Assembly: GCF_907177275.1 (NCBI RefSeq) | Contig: NZ_CAJSLV010000042.1 | Coordinates: 1 to 64,000, forward strand | Direction of reading: 5' to 3' | From: Actinacidiphila cocklensis | GTDB lineage: Bacteria > Actinomycetota > Actinomycetes > Streptomycetales > Streptomycetaceae | DNA: 64,000 nt | Position numbers and translations under genes: made by a program | Notes under the pieces: generated by a model | The model's database searches: none | The model's input: the letters and a program-made list of their open reading frames with translations, nothing else | Told to the model about the DNA's origin: nothing | Shown: positions 1 through 8,526 of the stretch, piece after piece | Numbering within the stretch: position 1 is the stretch's first letter | Layout: each line of letters starts with the position of its first letter

Positions 1-1259
1 CAGAAGGCCCCACCTCTATGCCGCGACGCCTCCACGATCACCCGGTCGGAAACCTCAGTTCGAGACACACCCCACACAGCCGGAACGACAACAGCGACTA
101 CGCCACCGCCTTGCGGCTGCTTCGAGGCATCCCGCCGCCGACAGCGCAGATCCCAAGGGTGATCGGGGTCGACGACTTCGCCCTCAAACGTCGACACCGC
201 TACGCCACGATCATCATCGACGCCGAGACCGGTGAACGCCTCGATGTTCTGCCCGGCCGCGAGGCCGCCACCCTCACGGCCTGGCTGCACGGGAAACAGG
301 GGATCGAGGCCGTTTGCCGGGACGGCTCGGCCACCTACGCCGAGGCCATCCGACGCGCCCTGCCTGATGCGGTGCAGGTCAGCGACCGCTGGCACCTGTG
401 GAAAAACCCGTGCGACAAGGTCCTGGCCGAGGTCCGTACCCACGCCCCGTGCTGGGACACCATTAACCCGCCCCGGCCCGGCGGCGTCCGCGAGCAGACC
501 ACCCGCGAGCGCCGGCACAAAGTCCACACCCTCCTCGGCCAAGGTGTCGGCCTACTCGAATGCGCCCGCAGACTGAGCCTCGCCCTGAACACCGTAAAAC
601 GCTACGCACGCAGCCCCGAACCGCCAGCCGACCGCATCGCCCCCCGCTACCGGCCCACCCTGGTCGACCCCTACCGCCACCACCTGCGCCGGCGCCGGTC
701 CGAGACCCCGGCCGTCCCCGTCACCCACCTCCTGCACGAGATCAGGAAGCTGGGCTACACCGGCAGCGCCAACCTGCTGGTCCGCTACCTCAACCAGGGC
801 CGCGCCGAAGGCGACCGTCCCGTGACAACCCCCCGCCACCTCGCCCGGCTCCTGCTCACCCACCCCGAGCACCTACGGACCAAGGACACCGCCCTGCTCG
901 GCCTCCTCACCGCAGCCTGCCCCGAGATGACCGCACTCGCGCGACTCACCGGCGAGTTCGCCACACTCCTGACCCCGGCCCAGGCCAACAACGACAAGCT
1001 CACCCAGTGGATCACCACTGCCCGCAGCGTCAACCTGCCCCACCTGCACAGCTTCTGCAACGGCCTCGAACTCGACCGCGCCGCCGTCAACGCCGGCCTC
1101 ACCCTGCCCTGGAGCAACGGCCGCACCGAAGGCGTCAACACCCGAACAAAGAAGATCATGCGGCAGATGCACGGCCGCGCCGGTTTCGACCTCCTCCGTC
1201 ATCGCATCCTGCTGCAATGACTGCCACCGACCGTCACCATCGACTACGAAACAGAGCCG
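1..1259 (+). mobile_element. ISL3-family insertion sequence, right part, cut by the window edge
   Basis: The window opens inside an ISL3-type element. It holds the DDE part of the transposase and, 22 bases past its stop, a segment at 1243-1259 whose reverse strand reads GGCTCTGTTTCGTAGTC, which resembles ISL3-family ends. The left end and the zinc-binding N-terminus of the transposase lie before position 1, so neither the matching inverted repeat nor target duplications can be checked. The right end abuts, and contributes the stop codon to, the UvrD-like helicase gene on the other strand. Confidence 0.7.
18..1220 (+). pseudogene. ISL3-family transposase, C-terminal part
   Basis: Encodes the catalytic half of an ISL3 (DDE_Tnp_ISL3) transposase, which cuts and joins the ends of its insertion sequence. 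Family signatures are visible: GVDDFALKRRHRYATIIIDA, then VCRDGSATYAEA, QVSDRWHLWKN and, near the C-terminus, LPWSNGRTEGVNTRTKKIM with the likely catalytic glutamate, ending GRAGFDLLRHRILLQ. The first ~30 codons of the open frame do not look like the family, and homology begins at about LRLLRGIPPP. The N-terminal zinc finger and HTH are therefore missing, frameshifted or off the window. The C-terminus is intact. It is a different copy from the ISL3 transposase near 38-40 kb. Confidence 0.8.
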
Positions 1260-2779
1260 TTGGCTGGACAGACCCGTGAACAAGGCCGTGGCAGGTCCGC
1301 ACCCACCGGGGAGGGTCGGGCTCCTGTATCGGGGTGATGGTCGATCCAGTTCAGGCTGCCGCGGTTGAGGTGGTGGCGGGCGCGGGTGATGGCGACGTAG
1401 GCGAGTCGGGCTTCTGCGGTGTCGATGGGGCCGGGTACGGGGTTGCCGTTCTCGTCCCGCTGGTCGGTGTCTTTGGGCGGGTGGAAGTCGTCGGCGATCT
1501 TCACGTTCGGCCATTCGCGTCCTTTGGCCTTGTGGGCGGTGGAGACGGTGACCTGGGCGCCAGCTTCGTCGTGGAGGTGGTCGACAGCGTCGAGGATGTC
1601 GTCGGTGCCGTGGCGGTCGATGAGGTCGACGAACGGCTGGAGGTCGCCTCCTGAGGGGTCGTGGGCGGCGTAGTCCTGGACGGTGCCCCAGGTGGGGAAC
1701 AGGACGAGTTCGGGGTGTGTGGTGCGGCGGCCGACTTTGAGGTCGCGTGCGGCCAGGGCGATGGCGCGCAGGGGTGCTCCGCCGCCGACGAGGGCGGTGC
1801 GGTGGCCGGTCCCGAGGAGGCCCAGGATCTCGGTCATGGCGCCGACGTTGGTGCGGCACAGCACCGCGTTGGGGGTGCCGGGAGTGTCGAGGGTGGTGGG
1901 GATGGTGTCAGTGCCGGTCAGGCGCAGTGGTGTGCCGGCGGCGGTCAGCCAGCGGTTGGCTTCGTGGGCGAGGGCGGGGCCGAAGCGGAAGGAGCGGGAC
2001 AGGGTCAGGTGGGTGCCGTTGAAGCCTGTCATGACGTCTTGGGCGCCGCGCCATCCGTAGATGGCCTGGGCGGAGTCTCCGACCATGACGAGTTGGGCGT
2101 GGTCTTTCTGGTGGAGGAAGACCTGTTCGACGAGGGGGTTGGTGTCCTGGGCTTCGTCGAGGAGGAGGTAGTCGCAGTCGATGCGGGGGCGGGTCAGTGC
2201 CCAGATTTTGAGGTAGTGGTCGTGGTCGAAGCGTGTCCGGCCTTGGTCGGGGTCTTGGAGGTCTTTCCAGGCCAGGTTGGCGTAGGGCAGGACGGTGTGG
2301 GCGAGTTCTGTGTGGAGGTCGGGGTCGTCCAGGCCGCGCAGGGCGGGGACGTGGCGGCGGGTGATGACCGGGTCGGCGGAGTGGCAGAAGCGGGAGATGG
2401 TGCCTGTCACGGTGTGGGAGAGGGTGCGGGGGGTGATGTCGTGGGGGCCGATGCGGACGGTGGTCGTGATGCCGAGGTCCTGGCCGGTTTTCCAGGCGGG
2501 GCGGCGGGGTGCGTTCAGGCGGTGGCGGTAGCGGTGGCCCAGCGCCCGGTAGGCCAGTGAGTGGGCGGTGGTGCAGGTGACGGTGGGTGGGAAGCGGGTG
2601 GATGCGTCGGTGGCGGTCGCGCGGTTGTAGGCGAGGTAGCGGCCGCGGCGTGGGGTGCCTGAGGCGAGGAGGGTCAAGGTGGTGGTCTTGCCGGTGCCGG
2701 CTCCGGCTTGGATGGCCAGGTGCTGGCCGTCGTGGAAGGCCTCGGCGGCGGCGGTCTGTTCGTCGGTGGGCTGGTGCAC
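1244..2779 (-). CDS. UvrD/Rep-type superfamily 1 helicase-like ATPase
   Basis: A 511-residue SF1 helicase if started at the GTG with a GGAGAA ribosome site 6 bases upstream; a longer open frame exists but lacks family sequence. Visible motifs: Walker A AGAGTGKTTT (residues ~25-34), Walker B LLLDEAQD, motif III MVGDSAQAIYGWRGA, a TVSTAHKAKGREWPNV motif V, and VAITRARHHL motif VI, so the motor looks complete. It is shorter than housekeeping UvrD or PcrA (~700-800 residues) and resembles stand-alone UvrD-like proteins of actinobacterial plasmids. The last codons run into the putative ISL3 terminal repeat, which supplies the TAG stop, so the native C-terminus may have been clipped. Its role (repair, plasmid maintenance or defence) cannot be told from sequence. 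Confidence 0.85.
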   Translation of the reverse strand: MHQPTDEQTAAAEAFHDGQHLAIQAGAGTGKTTTLTLLASGTPRRGRYLAYNRATATDASTRFPPTVTCTTAHSLAYRALGHRYRHRLNAPRRPAWKTGQDLGITTTVRIGPHDITPRTLSHTVTGTISRFCHSADPVITRRHVPALRGLDDPDLHTELAHTVLPYANLAWKDLQDPDQGRTRFDHDHYLKIWALTRPRIDCDYLLLDEAQDTNPLVEQVFLHQKDHAQLVMVGDSAQAIYGWRGAQDVMTGFNGTHLTLSRSFRFGPALAHEANRWLTAAGTPLRLTGTDTIPTTLDTPGTPNAVLCRTNVGAMTEILGLLGTGHRTALVGGGAPLRAIALAARDLKVGRRTTHPELVLFPTWGTVQDYAAHDPSGGDLQPFVDLIDRHGTDDILDAVDHLHDEAGAQVTVSTAHKAKGREWPNVKIADDFHPPKDTDQRDENGNPVPGPIDTAEARLAYVAITRARHHLNRGSLNWIDHHPDTGARPSPVGADLPRPCSRVCPANGSVS

Positions 2780-2847
2780 AGGGGTTCTCCGGGACGCGGC
2801 GCGGTGAAGGGCAGGTCGCTGGGACAGCGCTGGATGGGCGGGCTGGG

Positions 2848-3723
2848 TCAGGTGTGGGTGCACCGGCGGGGGTGCCGGGTTCCGGGGCGGGCGGTGGGGT
2901 GGGAGTCCGGTAGTCGGGTGTGGATGTGCTCGCGGTGGGTGAGCGGTTCGAAGGGTTCCCAGTCGGTCATGGCCATCTCGGCGGTGGCGTGGGTGTGGAG
3001 GGGGCAGCGCTGTGCCCGCCAGCGCAGTTGCTCGGTCCCGGGCAGGGCGGAGAGGTCGTAGACGGCCATCAGTAGGCCTGTCGGCAGGGCGAGTTGCCCG
3101 ACCATCGCGGTGGCCGGCAGGAGCCGCCAGATGCCGGCTGGCCGTTCGGTGTCGCTAAGAGTTCTGCGGCAGCGTGCCCGTGTGGTGGTGGCGCGGGCCA
3201 GGCAGGCGATCTCCTCGACGGGGCGGGCGGCCAGGTAGCGGATCCCGAGGATCTGCACGACCGGGCGGGATGGACGGCACACAGCCGGTTCTGCGGTTGC
3301 TGGGGTGGGGGTGAAGGTTCCGGTGTCGATCAGGCGGCGGGTACGGGCGGCCAGCGCCCGGCGCAGCCCGGACAGCTCCGGCAGTTCCGCGATCGGGGTG
3401 CGGGCTGGGCACAGGGCGGCGTGCGGGAGGCGGCACCAGGCGCTGCCGTCCGCGGTGGGGTAGGCGAGACCGGCGGCCACGTGCCAGCGGCGGCGCTCAG
3501 GAACGGTATGGGCGGGCAGTTCTCTGGGGTGCAGCGGTACCGGGCGGTGGTCGGGGCGGTAGTACCACTCGATGGCGTTGCCGCAGTCGCGGCAGCGTCC
3601 GGGCTGCCCGCAGCGCAGCAACCGGGTGCTGGCCCTCGGGCTCAGGTGCAGGCTGCGGGAGCGGTGGGCGGTGTTGCGGGAGCCGTCCCAGCGGCGGTTC
3701 GGGTGGTCAGGTGCAGCGGTCAT
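2848..3723 (-). CDS. DUF6083-like protein with zinc-finger-like N-terminus
   Basis: Resembles Streptomyces proteins annotated DUF6083. It has a CRDCGNAIEWYYR segment, LHPRELPAHTVPERRRWHVA, then WCRLPHAALCP, a Cys/His pattern that may bind zinc. The C-terminal half is unrecognised but has further cysteines. Function unknown; such genes are frequent on Streptomyces plasmids and genomic islands. The open frame extends upstream to 3819, but sequence typical of the family starts after the ATG at 3723. No strong ribosome site was found, so the start is uncertain. It lies 68 bases upstream of the helicase gene on the same strand and could share its transcript. Confidence 0.6.
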   Translation of the reverse strand: MTAAPDHPNRRWDGSRNTAHRSRSLHLSPRASTRLLRCGQPGRCRDCGNAIEWYYRPDHRPVPLHPRELPAHTVPERRRWHVAAGLAYPTADGSAWCRLPHAALCPARTPIAELPELSGLRRALAARTRRLIDTGTFTPTPATAEPAVCRPSRPVVQILGIRYLAARPVEEIACLARATTTRARCRRTLSDTERPAGIWRLLPATAMVGQLALPTGLLMAVYDLSALPGTEQLRWRAQRCPLHTHATAEMAMTDWEPFEPLTHREHIHTRLPDSHPTARPGTRHPRRCTHT

Positions 3724-3884
3724 GCCGGTGAAGATCGCAGCCGACACGCCAGACACGCCGGAGCATGGCGGGCACTGTCCCCCGGCCGGACGCCGCGCCT
3801 CGTACTGCAGCACGCGCATCGAGAAGGTGTTCGCACTGCATCACCGGTGCGGGTAGACCCTGCCTGCGGGTTATCCGGTGCCGA

Positions 3885-4178
3885 TCACGGGGTGGGGCGG
3901 CCGGGTGGGGTGTGGTCGGTGCACAGGACACCGAGGAGGTCGTCGAAGGAGGCCCCCAAGGCGTGGGCCAGCGCGTGCCAGGTCTTCAGGGTGCCGATGG
4001 TGCGGCCCTGCTCGATCTCGATGACCGTGCGCCGCGACAGACCGGCGCGTTCAGCGAGCTGCTCATAGGTCAATCCCGCGGCCGCCCGCAGACGCGCCAG
4101 CTCCAGACGGAGCGCGTCGAAGTCCGGGTCGGGCAGGAAGATCGTCACCCGTCCATCCGACGGTGCAGACCCCTGCAC
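3885..4178 (-). CDS. XRE-family HTH transcriptional regulator
   Basis: Small cytoplasmic DNA-binding protein of up to 97 residues. A single helix-turn-helix of the Cro/C1 type is clear: LTYEQLAERAGLSRRTVIEI, followed by QGRTIGTLKTWHALAHALG and the FDDLLGV ending common in XRE proteins. The start is ambiguous: the ATG at 4178 lies inside a cluster of dyad repeats, while a GTG at 4148 (VTIFLPDPDFDAL) would leave all the repeats upstream. The overlap of repeats with the promoter region suggests autoregulation and control of the divergent gene at 4324. Confidence 0.8.
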   Translation of the reverse strand: MQGSAPSDGRVTIFLPDPDFDALRLELARLRAAAGLTYEQLAERAGLSRRTVIEIEQGRTIGTLKTWHALAHALGASFDDLLGVLCTDHTPPGRPTP

Positions 4179-4246
4179 TGTCAGTGCAGACCTCTGCCCT
4201 ATCTGCGGGCGAACGGGCGAACCGCGAGAGGGCAGAGGTCTGCACT
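4164..4246. promoter_or_regulatory. Cluster of GCAGA-N2-TCTGC dyads; probable operator of the XRE regulator
   Basis: Two 18-base arms, AGTGCAGACCTCTGCCCT at 4183-4200 and its exact reverse complement at 4229-4246, are separated by 28 bases. A third, imperfect copy (TGCAGACCCCTGCACT) sits at 4164-4179. Each unit contains the small palindrome GCAGACCTCTGC or a near match. The cluster lies between the divergent XRE gene and the 4324 gene, which is the usual position for a repressor operator. A transcribed hairpin is an alternative. Confidence 0.6.
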
Positions 4247-4323
4247 ACGGTGTCGCCGGGCCACTACTCCCCCGGCCGCCCATACGCAGTTCGTTCCGTA
4301 CCGACACCAGGAGGCCACGCACG

Positions 4324-4794
4324 ATGGGGCCCGGCAGGCCTACGCCCTACCCGCCGCGGATCTGGACCGTCGACATCCGCACCCGCAATGGGACGCCGGC
4401 TGTGGAATGCCGCACCTGCGGGCAAGTACGCGATCACAGCGGGGGGACAACCGCCGTACGCCGCACCGTGATCAGCCATCTTGCCGGCCACGCCCGCCGC
4501 GACCTGACCCCAGACCACCTCAGGACCTGCCAGTGCGGCCATCGCGGCTGCCCCTGGCACCGGCCCCACCGCGGCTGCAGCGGATCTATCCGTCTCGCTC
4601 TGACCTTTGACGCAGCCTCACGCAGGTGGCGCTTGGCCGATCTCTGCAACCAGTGCTGCCAAGCAACCGCTGGGACGACGAGCGTCCCCCACCCACCGCC
4701 CTCCACAGCCCGGCCCCCATCGGCAGCAGACCCCGCTGCCAGCGCCTCTACGGACTTCGCAGACGAAGACCCACTGGTCTGGGACACCGCATGA
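4324..4794 (+). CDS. Cysteine-rich hypothetical protein, possible zinc-binding
   Basis: A 156-residue protein with a good AGGAGG ribosome site 9 bases before the ATG. Cysteine pairs suggest metal binding: VECRTCGQVRDH, then CQCGHRGCPWHRPHRGC, then DLCNQCC. The middle has GGTTAVRRTVISHLAGHAR, and the C-terminus is a proline/alanine-rich tail with no recognisable domain. Comparable Cys-rich proteins occur on Streptomyces plasmids and islands next to XRE regulators; function unknown. It is divergent from the XRE gene across the dyad cluster and is probably controlled by it. Confidence 0.6.
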   Translation: MGPGRPTPYPPRIWTVDIRTRNGTPAVECRTCGQVRDHSGGTTAVRRTVISHLAGHARRDLTPDHLRTCQCGHRGCPWHRPHRGCSGSIRLALTFDAASRRWRLADLCNQCCQATAGTTSVPHPPPSTARPPSAADPAASASTDFADEDPLVWDTA

Positions 4795-6167
4795 AGTGAC
4801 CGCGGGGCAGTTCGCCGACGCGTGCGCTCCTGAGCCTGATTTGACCTCACCCGGTAGGCCAGTTGCTCTGCCATGCAGGCCGGGACTTGATCAGGTTCTC
4901 ATCTCTCGCCAAAGAACTATCAGATGATGATGTTCGCCGAGCCAGAGCCGTGGGTCATCGACGGCACTGTCCGCAGCCGACAAGAGGTGCTCGACCGCCA
5001 GCAGATCCGCCGTCCCACCGCTCGTGAGGCAGACGGGCAGTGGAGAGAGGGAGTGAGTTCCTGCAGGCTGACACCACTAGGGCACCGGACAATCCCCTCC
5101 CATTTGCGGCGGAGCGCATACGGCGACTACCGGAACCTGGGGTGAGCCCTTCAGGGGCGCCGACAGATCCGTGCTGCGCCTTGGCCCGCTGCTCCCAACC
5201 TGGCAACTGGCCGACGCGTGCCGCCGGTACTGCACTCCGATGCCGGGAGCAGCAGCTGTTACGGTCACGACGCCCGCCGCAGCGAGCCAGCCCTCCTTCC
5301 CGGTAGGCAGCGCCATCTGGACAGCGCCGCGCGGGGACGGCAACGACATCAAGGCCGGGGAGTCGCCCCCGAGGCTCCTCCCTGACGATCGCCTGAGGCA
5401 CGGGCCAACCGCACTCCGGGCCGCTGGGAACTCGCCAGCGTGACGGCTGAGACAGTCGTGTCGCATGTTTCTGTCTGGTGCCACTTCAATACGCAGACTT
5501 ATTCCGGCATGCCTGAATGGCATATGCGCTGGGCGCATGGGTGCCCCTTTCGAGGACCACGAAAGGACCGACTTGCCACCCTTTCCTCGCAGAAGCCACA
5601 GGGGAAAGGGAGTTCTGGTGCAGGTGTTTTCTCTGCCCCGTTGGCCAGTTTCTGCCATCAATGTGAATATTCCTGCGCGGATCTGGTTCTCCCGATGCTC
5701 CAAATGTCCGCCATTATGACTACGAGGCAGGGCGGGGCGCAGGCTTCCGACCTCGGAGGCAGGGCGCGTCTGACCTGGTAGTCTCGCATCTCCCGGGTGG
5801 GCGCGTTCATTTCCGCGGGCTCACAGCGTTGACAGGTACGCGGTAGCAGTCCGCCGGCGTGCGGAGGCAAAGGCAGGGTGGCGGGTTCTGGCTGGACGTT
5901 GAGAGTTCCGCAAGTATGATTCTTACCCGCAGGCTACTGGCCGGTTGTCGCATGCGGCAGACTGCGTCATGTTCCCTGGCGACATCTTGTGGGTATGCCA
6001 GATATCCGGAGGCCTGCCACGGATGTACCTCTGGGGCTTACGGCTTGCAGAAACGTGAAGTCTCCCCGCGCACTCGGTCCGGATCGCATATGCCGGATGC
6101 AAGGGTCTGCGGGGCGCGACCGCAGTAGAGCCGGCATCCGGATGGCCGGCCGGGGGAGGTAGTCCGA
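4795..6167. other. Gene-poor 1.4 kb stretch
   Basis: No open frame here has recognisable protein sequence, a convincing ribosome site and Streptomyces-like codon use together. The stretch around 5440-5720 and 5880-6060 is noticeably less GC-rich than its surroundings, which fits intergenic or decayed DNA. The last ~40 bases hold the ribosome site of the DUF397 gene (GGGGGAGG). Confidence 0.5.
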
Positions 6168-6365
6168 GTGCCCGAGGCACGAGAGGCGTGGCGCAAGAGC
6201 AGCTTCTGCGGCAACGAGACCGAGTGCGTCGAGGTCGCCCTGGGCGGTGGCCGGGTGAGGGCGCGCGATTCCACGGATCAGGCAGGGGCCGAGCTTGCCT
6301 TCTCGGCCGCCGCGTGGAGAGCGTTCATCGCCGCCGTGGTGTGCGGGGAGTTAGAGGTCTCGTGA
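6168..6365 (+). CDS. DUF397 domain protein
   Basis: A 65-residue protein of the DUF397 family, almost exclusive to actinomycetes. The signature WRKSSFCGNETECVEVA is near the N-terminus, followed by VRARDSTD and a WRAFIAAV ending. The GTG start is preceded by GGGGGAGG at good distance. DUF397 proteins usually pair with HTH/DUF5753 regulators of the WhiJ/AbaA type, and in some systems modulate them. Such a regulator is present ~1 kb away at 7283-8134, but on the opposite strand with two genes between, so a functional link is inferred only. Confidence 0.85.
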   Translation: MPEAREAWRKSSFCGNETECVEVALGGGRVRARDSTDQAGAELAFSAAAWRAFIAAVVCGELEVS

Positions 6366-6384
6366 ACGCACACGGTACGGGAGC

Positions 6385-6747
6385 GTGGGCGCGGTGAAGG
6401 CGCTGACACCGGTGGAGGCGCCGGCAGGCAAGGGGCGGCGGCTTATCTCACGCCGTGCACGCAGTGCCGTGGTGTATCTGTCGTACGGTGCCGCTGCCAT
6501 GGCGGTCGCGGCGGGGGCGTCGCTGCTGGCGGACGGCACTACTGCCAAGCGCGTGGTGTGGCTGGTGTCGGGAGTGGGATTCTCCGTGGCGGCGGGCATC
6601 GTCCACGCAGTGGCCCAGCCCCTCACGAGACGTCGGCCTGACTCTGACCGCCCTGTTGCCCTGGCGGTAGTTGCGTCTGCCGACCGCCCGGAAGCGGAGA
6701 AACGGTTTCGGTCCGTACCGGGTCGTCGCGTCGCATCGCATCGCTGA
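6385..6747 (+). CDS. Small predicted membrane protein
   Basis: A 120-residue open frame 19 bases after the DUF397 gene on the same strand. It has a basic N-terminal segment (GKGRRLISRRARS) followed by two hydrophobic stretches, AVVYLSYGAAAMAVAAGASL and VVWLVSGVGFSVAAGIV, which look like two transmembrane helices, then a polar Arg-rich tail. No family recognised. Its 3' end overlaps the convergent gene at 6623-7231 by ~125 bases, so one of the two may be shorter than drawn. Confidence 0.45.
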   Translation: MGAVKALTPVEAPAGKGRRLISRRARSAVVYLSYGAAAMAVAAGASLLADGTTAKRVVWLVSGVGFSVAAGIVHAVAQPLTRRRPDSDRPVALAVVASADRPEAEKRFRSVPGRRVASHR

Positions 6748-7231
6748 CGGCGCGCCGGACTATCCGTGCGCGTATCTTTCGCCAGACAGCGGTGGCCACC
6801 CAGGCGATGGCGGCTAAGCCGGCCGTGCCCGCGGCCTTCGCCACGCCGGGTGACACCGGAAGGTGCATCCCCTTGATAGCGCGGGGGACGCCGAAGGCCC
6901 ACAACGCGGCGACGAGGACGACCGCGCCTCCAACCCCCCAGGTCATCTTGTTCTGGAAGCGGCTGTTGATCTGCTCGGTCTGTGATCGGAGCAGGTCCTT
7001 GCGCTGTTCCGTCTCGGCCTTCATGTAGGCAATGTCGGCGTTCTTCTTCGCCTCGATCACCGCAGTGAGTCGGTCGGCCTTTGCGTCGTCTTCCATCGCA
7101 GCCCGGACCACACCTGGCGTGAGGAACGACGCAGCGGTTGCTTCCTCCTGGGGATCGGGGGCCGGTAGGGCGGGCGGTTCCTGTCCGCCTTGGGGTACAT
7201 CGCCTGCGCGATGCCGGGTGAGCCGCCACAT
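6623..7231 (-). CDS. Predicted membrane protein with coiled-coil segment
   Basis: A 202-residue protein. After a polar, Pro-rich N-terminus there is a charged helical stretch (DDAKADRLTAVIEAKKNAD, then MKAETEQRKDLLRSQTEQI) typical of a coiled coil. Two hydrophobic helices follow, MTWGVGGAVVLVAALWAFGV and AGTAGLAAIAWVATAVW, then a basic tail RKIRARIVRRAVSDAM. This suggests an inner-membrane protein with both ends cytoplasmic. No family recognised. It lies downstream of the HTH/DUF5753 gene on the same strand with a ~50-base gap and may be co-transcribed with it. Confidence 0.55.
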   Translation of the reverse strand: MWRLTRHRAGDVPQGGQEPPALPAPDPQEEATAASFLTPGVVRAAMEDDAKADRLTAVIEAKKNADIAYMKAETEQRKDLLRSQTEQINSRFQNKMTWGVGGAVVLVAALWAFGVPRAIKGMHLPVSPGVAKAAGTAGLAAIAWVATAVWRKIRARIVRRAVSDAMRRDDPVRTETVSPLPGGRQTQLPPGQQGGQSQADVS

Positions 7232-7282
7232 CGTGAGACCTAGGCCTCTCTGACTTGCGCCGCGAGCGCCGGTGACCAGGCC

Positions 7283-8134
7283 TCAGCGCCTTCCGCACTC
7301 CTCCTTGATACGGGTAATCAGTTCGGTTGCGGCCTCCCCCTTCACAGCCCTCAAGCTGATCGTCTCGAAGCACTCCTGGTACCGGGCCATGAGGTCCATG
7401 TCGTTCTGGTTGGTGAGGCTGCCGGTGGTGTGTTCGAGGTACAGAAGGTCGTCGTCGTCGGCGAAGCCGAGCAGGACGAAGCTGCCCAGGGTGCTGAAGT
7501 GGGCGCCGCTGTCGGCGGGCAGGACGGTGATGTCGACGGCCGACCGGGCGCTCATCTCCAGCAGGTGGTCGAGCTGCTGGCTCATCACGTGCGCGCCGCC
7601 GATGGTGCGGCGCAGGGCCAGTTCGTCCAGGACGAAGGAAGCCTGCGGGCCACCGTCGAAGATCCGCTTCTGCTGGGCCATGCGCAGGTCGACGACCCGT
7701 TCGGCTCGCTCGGGTTCGACCCGGGGCTCGAGTAGGGCCATCGCGTAGTCCTGCGTGTGCAGGTGCCCGGGGATGACGATCGGGTGGTAGGAGCGGATGG
7801 AGGTCGCCGCGCTCTCGAAGCCCAGGTACTGGGCGTAGGTGGTGGTGAGGACGTCGTTGTACGGCGCCCACCAGCTGGGGCCCTTGCTGCCGCGGGCAGC
7901 TGCCTCCAGCGCGGCGACCGCCTGCTGGTCATCGATCCCGTACAGCTGGAGCAGGGCGCGCAGGTCGGTTACGGACACGCTGACCGTGCCGGTCTCGATC
8001 CGGATGAGCTTGGACAGTGACCACTCGAGGGTCTGGGCGGCCAGGCGCTGGGTGAGGCCGGCCTTCTCGCGGGCCACCCGCAACTCCATGCGCAGTTTGC
8101 GGCGGTTGAGGCTGGGATCGACTGTGCTGGGCAT
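7283..8134 (-). CDS. HTH/DUF5753 transcriptional regulator
   Basis: A 283-residue regulator of the large Streptomyces WhiJ-like family. The N-terminal XRE helix-turn-helix spans about residues 14-70 (LRVAREKAGLTQRLAAQTLE, then LSKLIRIETGTVSVSVTDL). The rest is the DUF5753 domain: GPSWWAPYNDVLTTTYAQYL, IVIPGHLHTQDYA, QQKRIFDGGPQASFVLDE and ITVLPADSGAH are landmarks. The ATG has AAGGA 6 bases upstream. Members control development or secondary metabolism, often antagonised by a DUF397 partner. Full length for the family. Confidence 0.9.
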   Translation of the reverse strand: MPSTVDPSLNRRKLRMELRVAREKAGLTQRLAAQTLEWSLSKLIRIETGTVSVSVTDLRALLQLYGIDDQQAVAALEAAARGSKGPSWWAPYNDVLTTTYAQYLGFESAATSIRSYHPIVIPGHLHTQDYAMALLEPRVEPERAERVVDLRMAQQKRIFDGGPQASFVLDELALRRTIGGAHVMSQQLDHLLEMSARSAVDITVLPADSGAHFSTLGSFVLLGFADDDDLLYLEHTTGSLTNQNDMDLMARYQECFETISLRAVKGEAATELITRIKEECGRR

Positions 8135-8526
8135 CGTGTTCCTTCACGGGCGGAGAGTGTCGCCATACTTCCATATGATGTGCGTCATGCCGAACTTACC
8201 TGTCAGCTATGTTCATTGTGACACTGTCATCTAGAAGTACCCTATCCGACACCTGTCATCCCGGAGTGTGGGAGGCTCGGTCGGCTGCGGCGTCCACGCG
8301 CCGCCCGGCCGCCACAGCGCACGCCGGGGGACGCAAGACGGCGGGACGCCCCGGGGAACGTGCTCCGGTGCGGTAGCGCCCGTCACTGCTTCCTAGTCAC
8401 CGTCAGGCCGCCTCCCTTCGCGGGGAAGCAAAAAAATATTCGTGCCGTCCCCCGAGGGGAAGCCCGCCCGGGGCGACTAGGAGCACACGGGCGGACGATG
8501 AGGCGTAGCGCTTCGAGGAGGAGTGC
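8135..8526. promoter_or_regulatory. Divergent intergenic region between the DUF5753 regulator and the sigma-factor-like gene
   Basis: About 390 bases without a gene. The left half (8160-8255) is unusually AT-rich for this replicon (cttccatatgatg, gttcattgtgacactg) and probably carries the promoter of the leftward regulator. The right end carries GAGGAGG before the GTG at 8527. No large dyad was noticed. Confidence 0.4.

Noticed and set aside
1661..2560. Long plus-strand frame rich in Gly/Val/Ala opposite the UvrD-like gene
   Set aside because: It is the antisense shadow of the helicase; composition is low-complexity with no domain, whereas the minus strand has all SF1 motifs.
2848..3723. Cys/His-containing gene considered as a TniQ homologue
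   Set aside because: The CRDCGNAIEWYYR and LHPRELPAHTVPER motifs point to a DUF6083-like protein, it is 10 kb from the transposition pair, and it shows no TniQ HTH pattern.
5077..5703. 208-codon minus-strand frame in the gene-poor stretch
   Set aside because: No domain, no ribosome site and codon use unlike neighbouring real genes; several competing frames overlap it.
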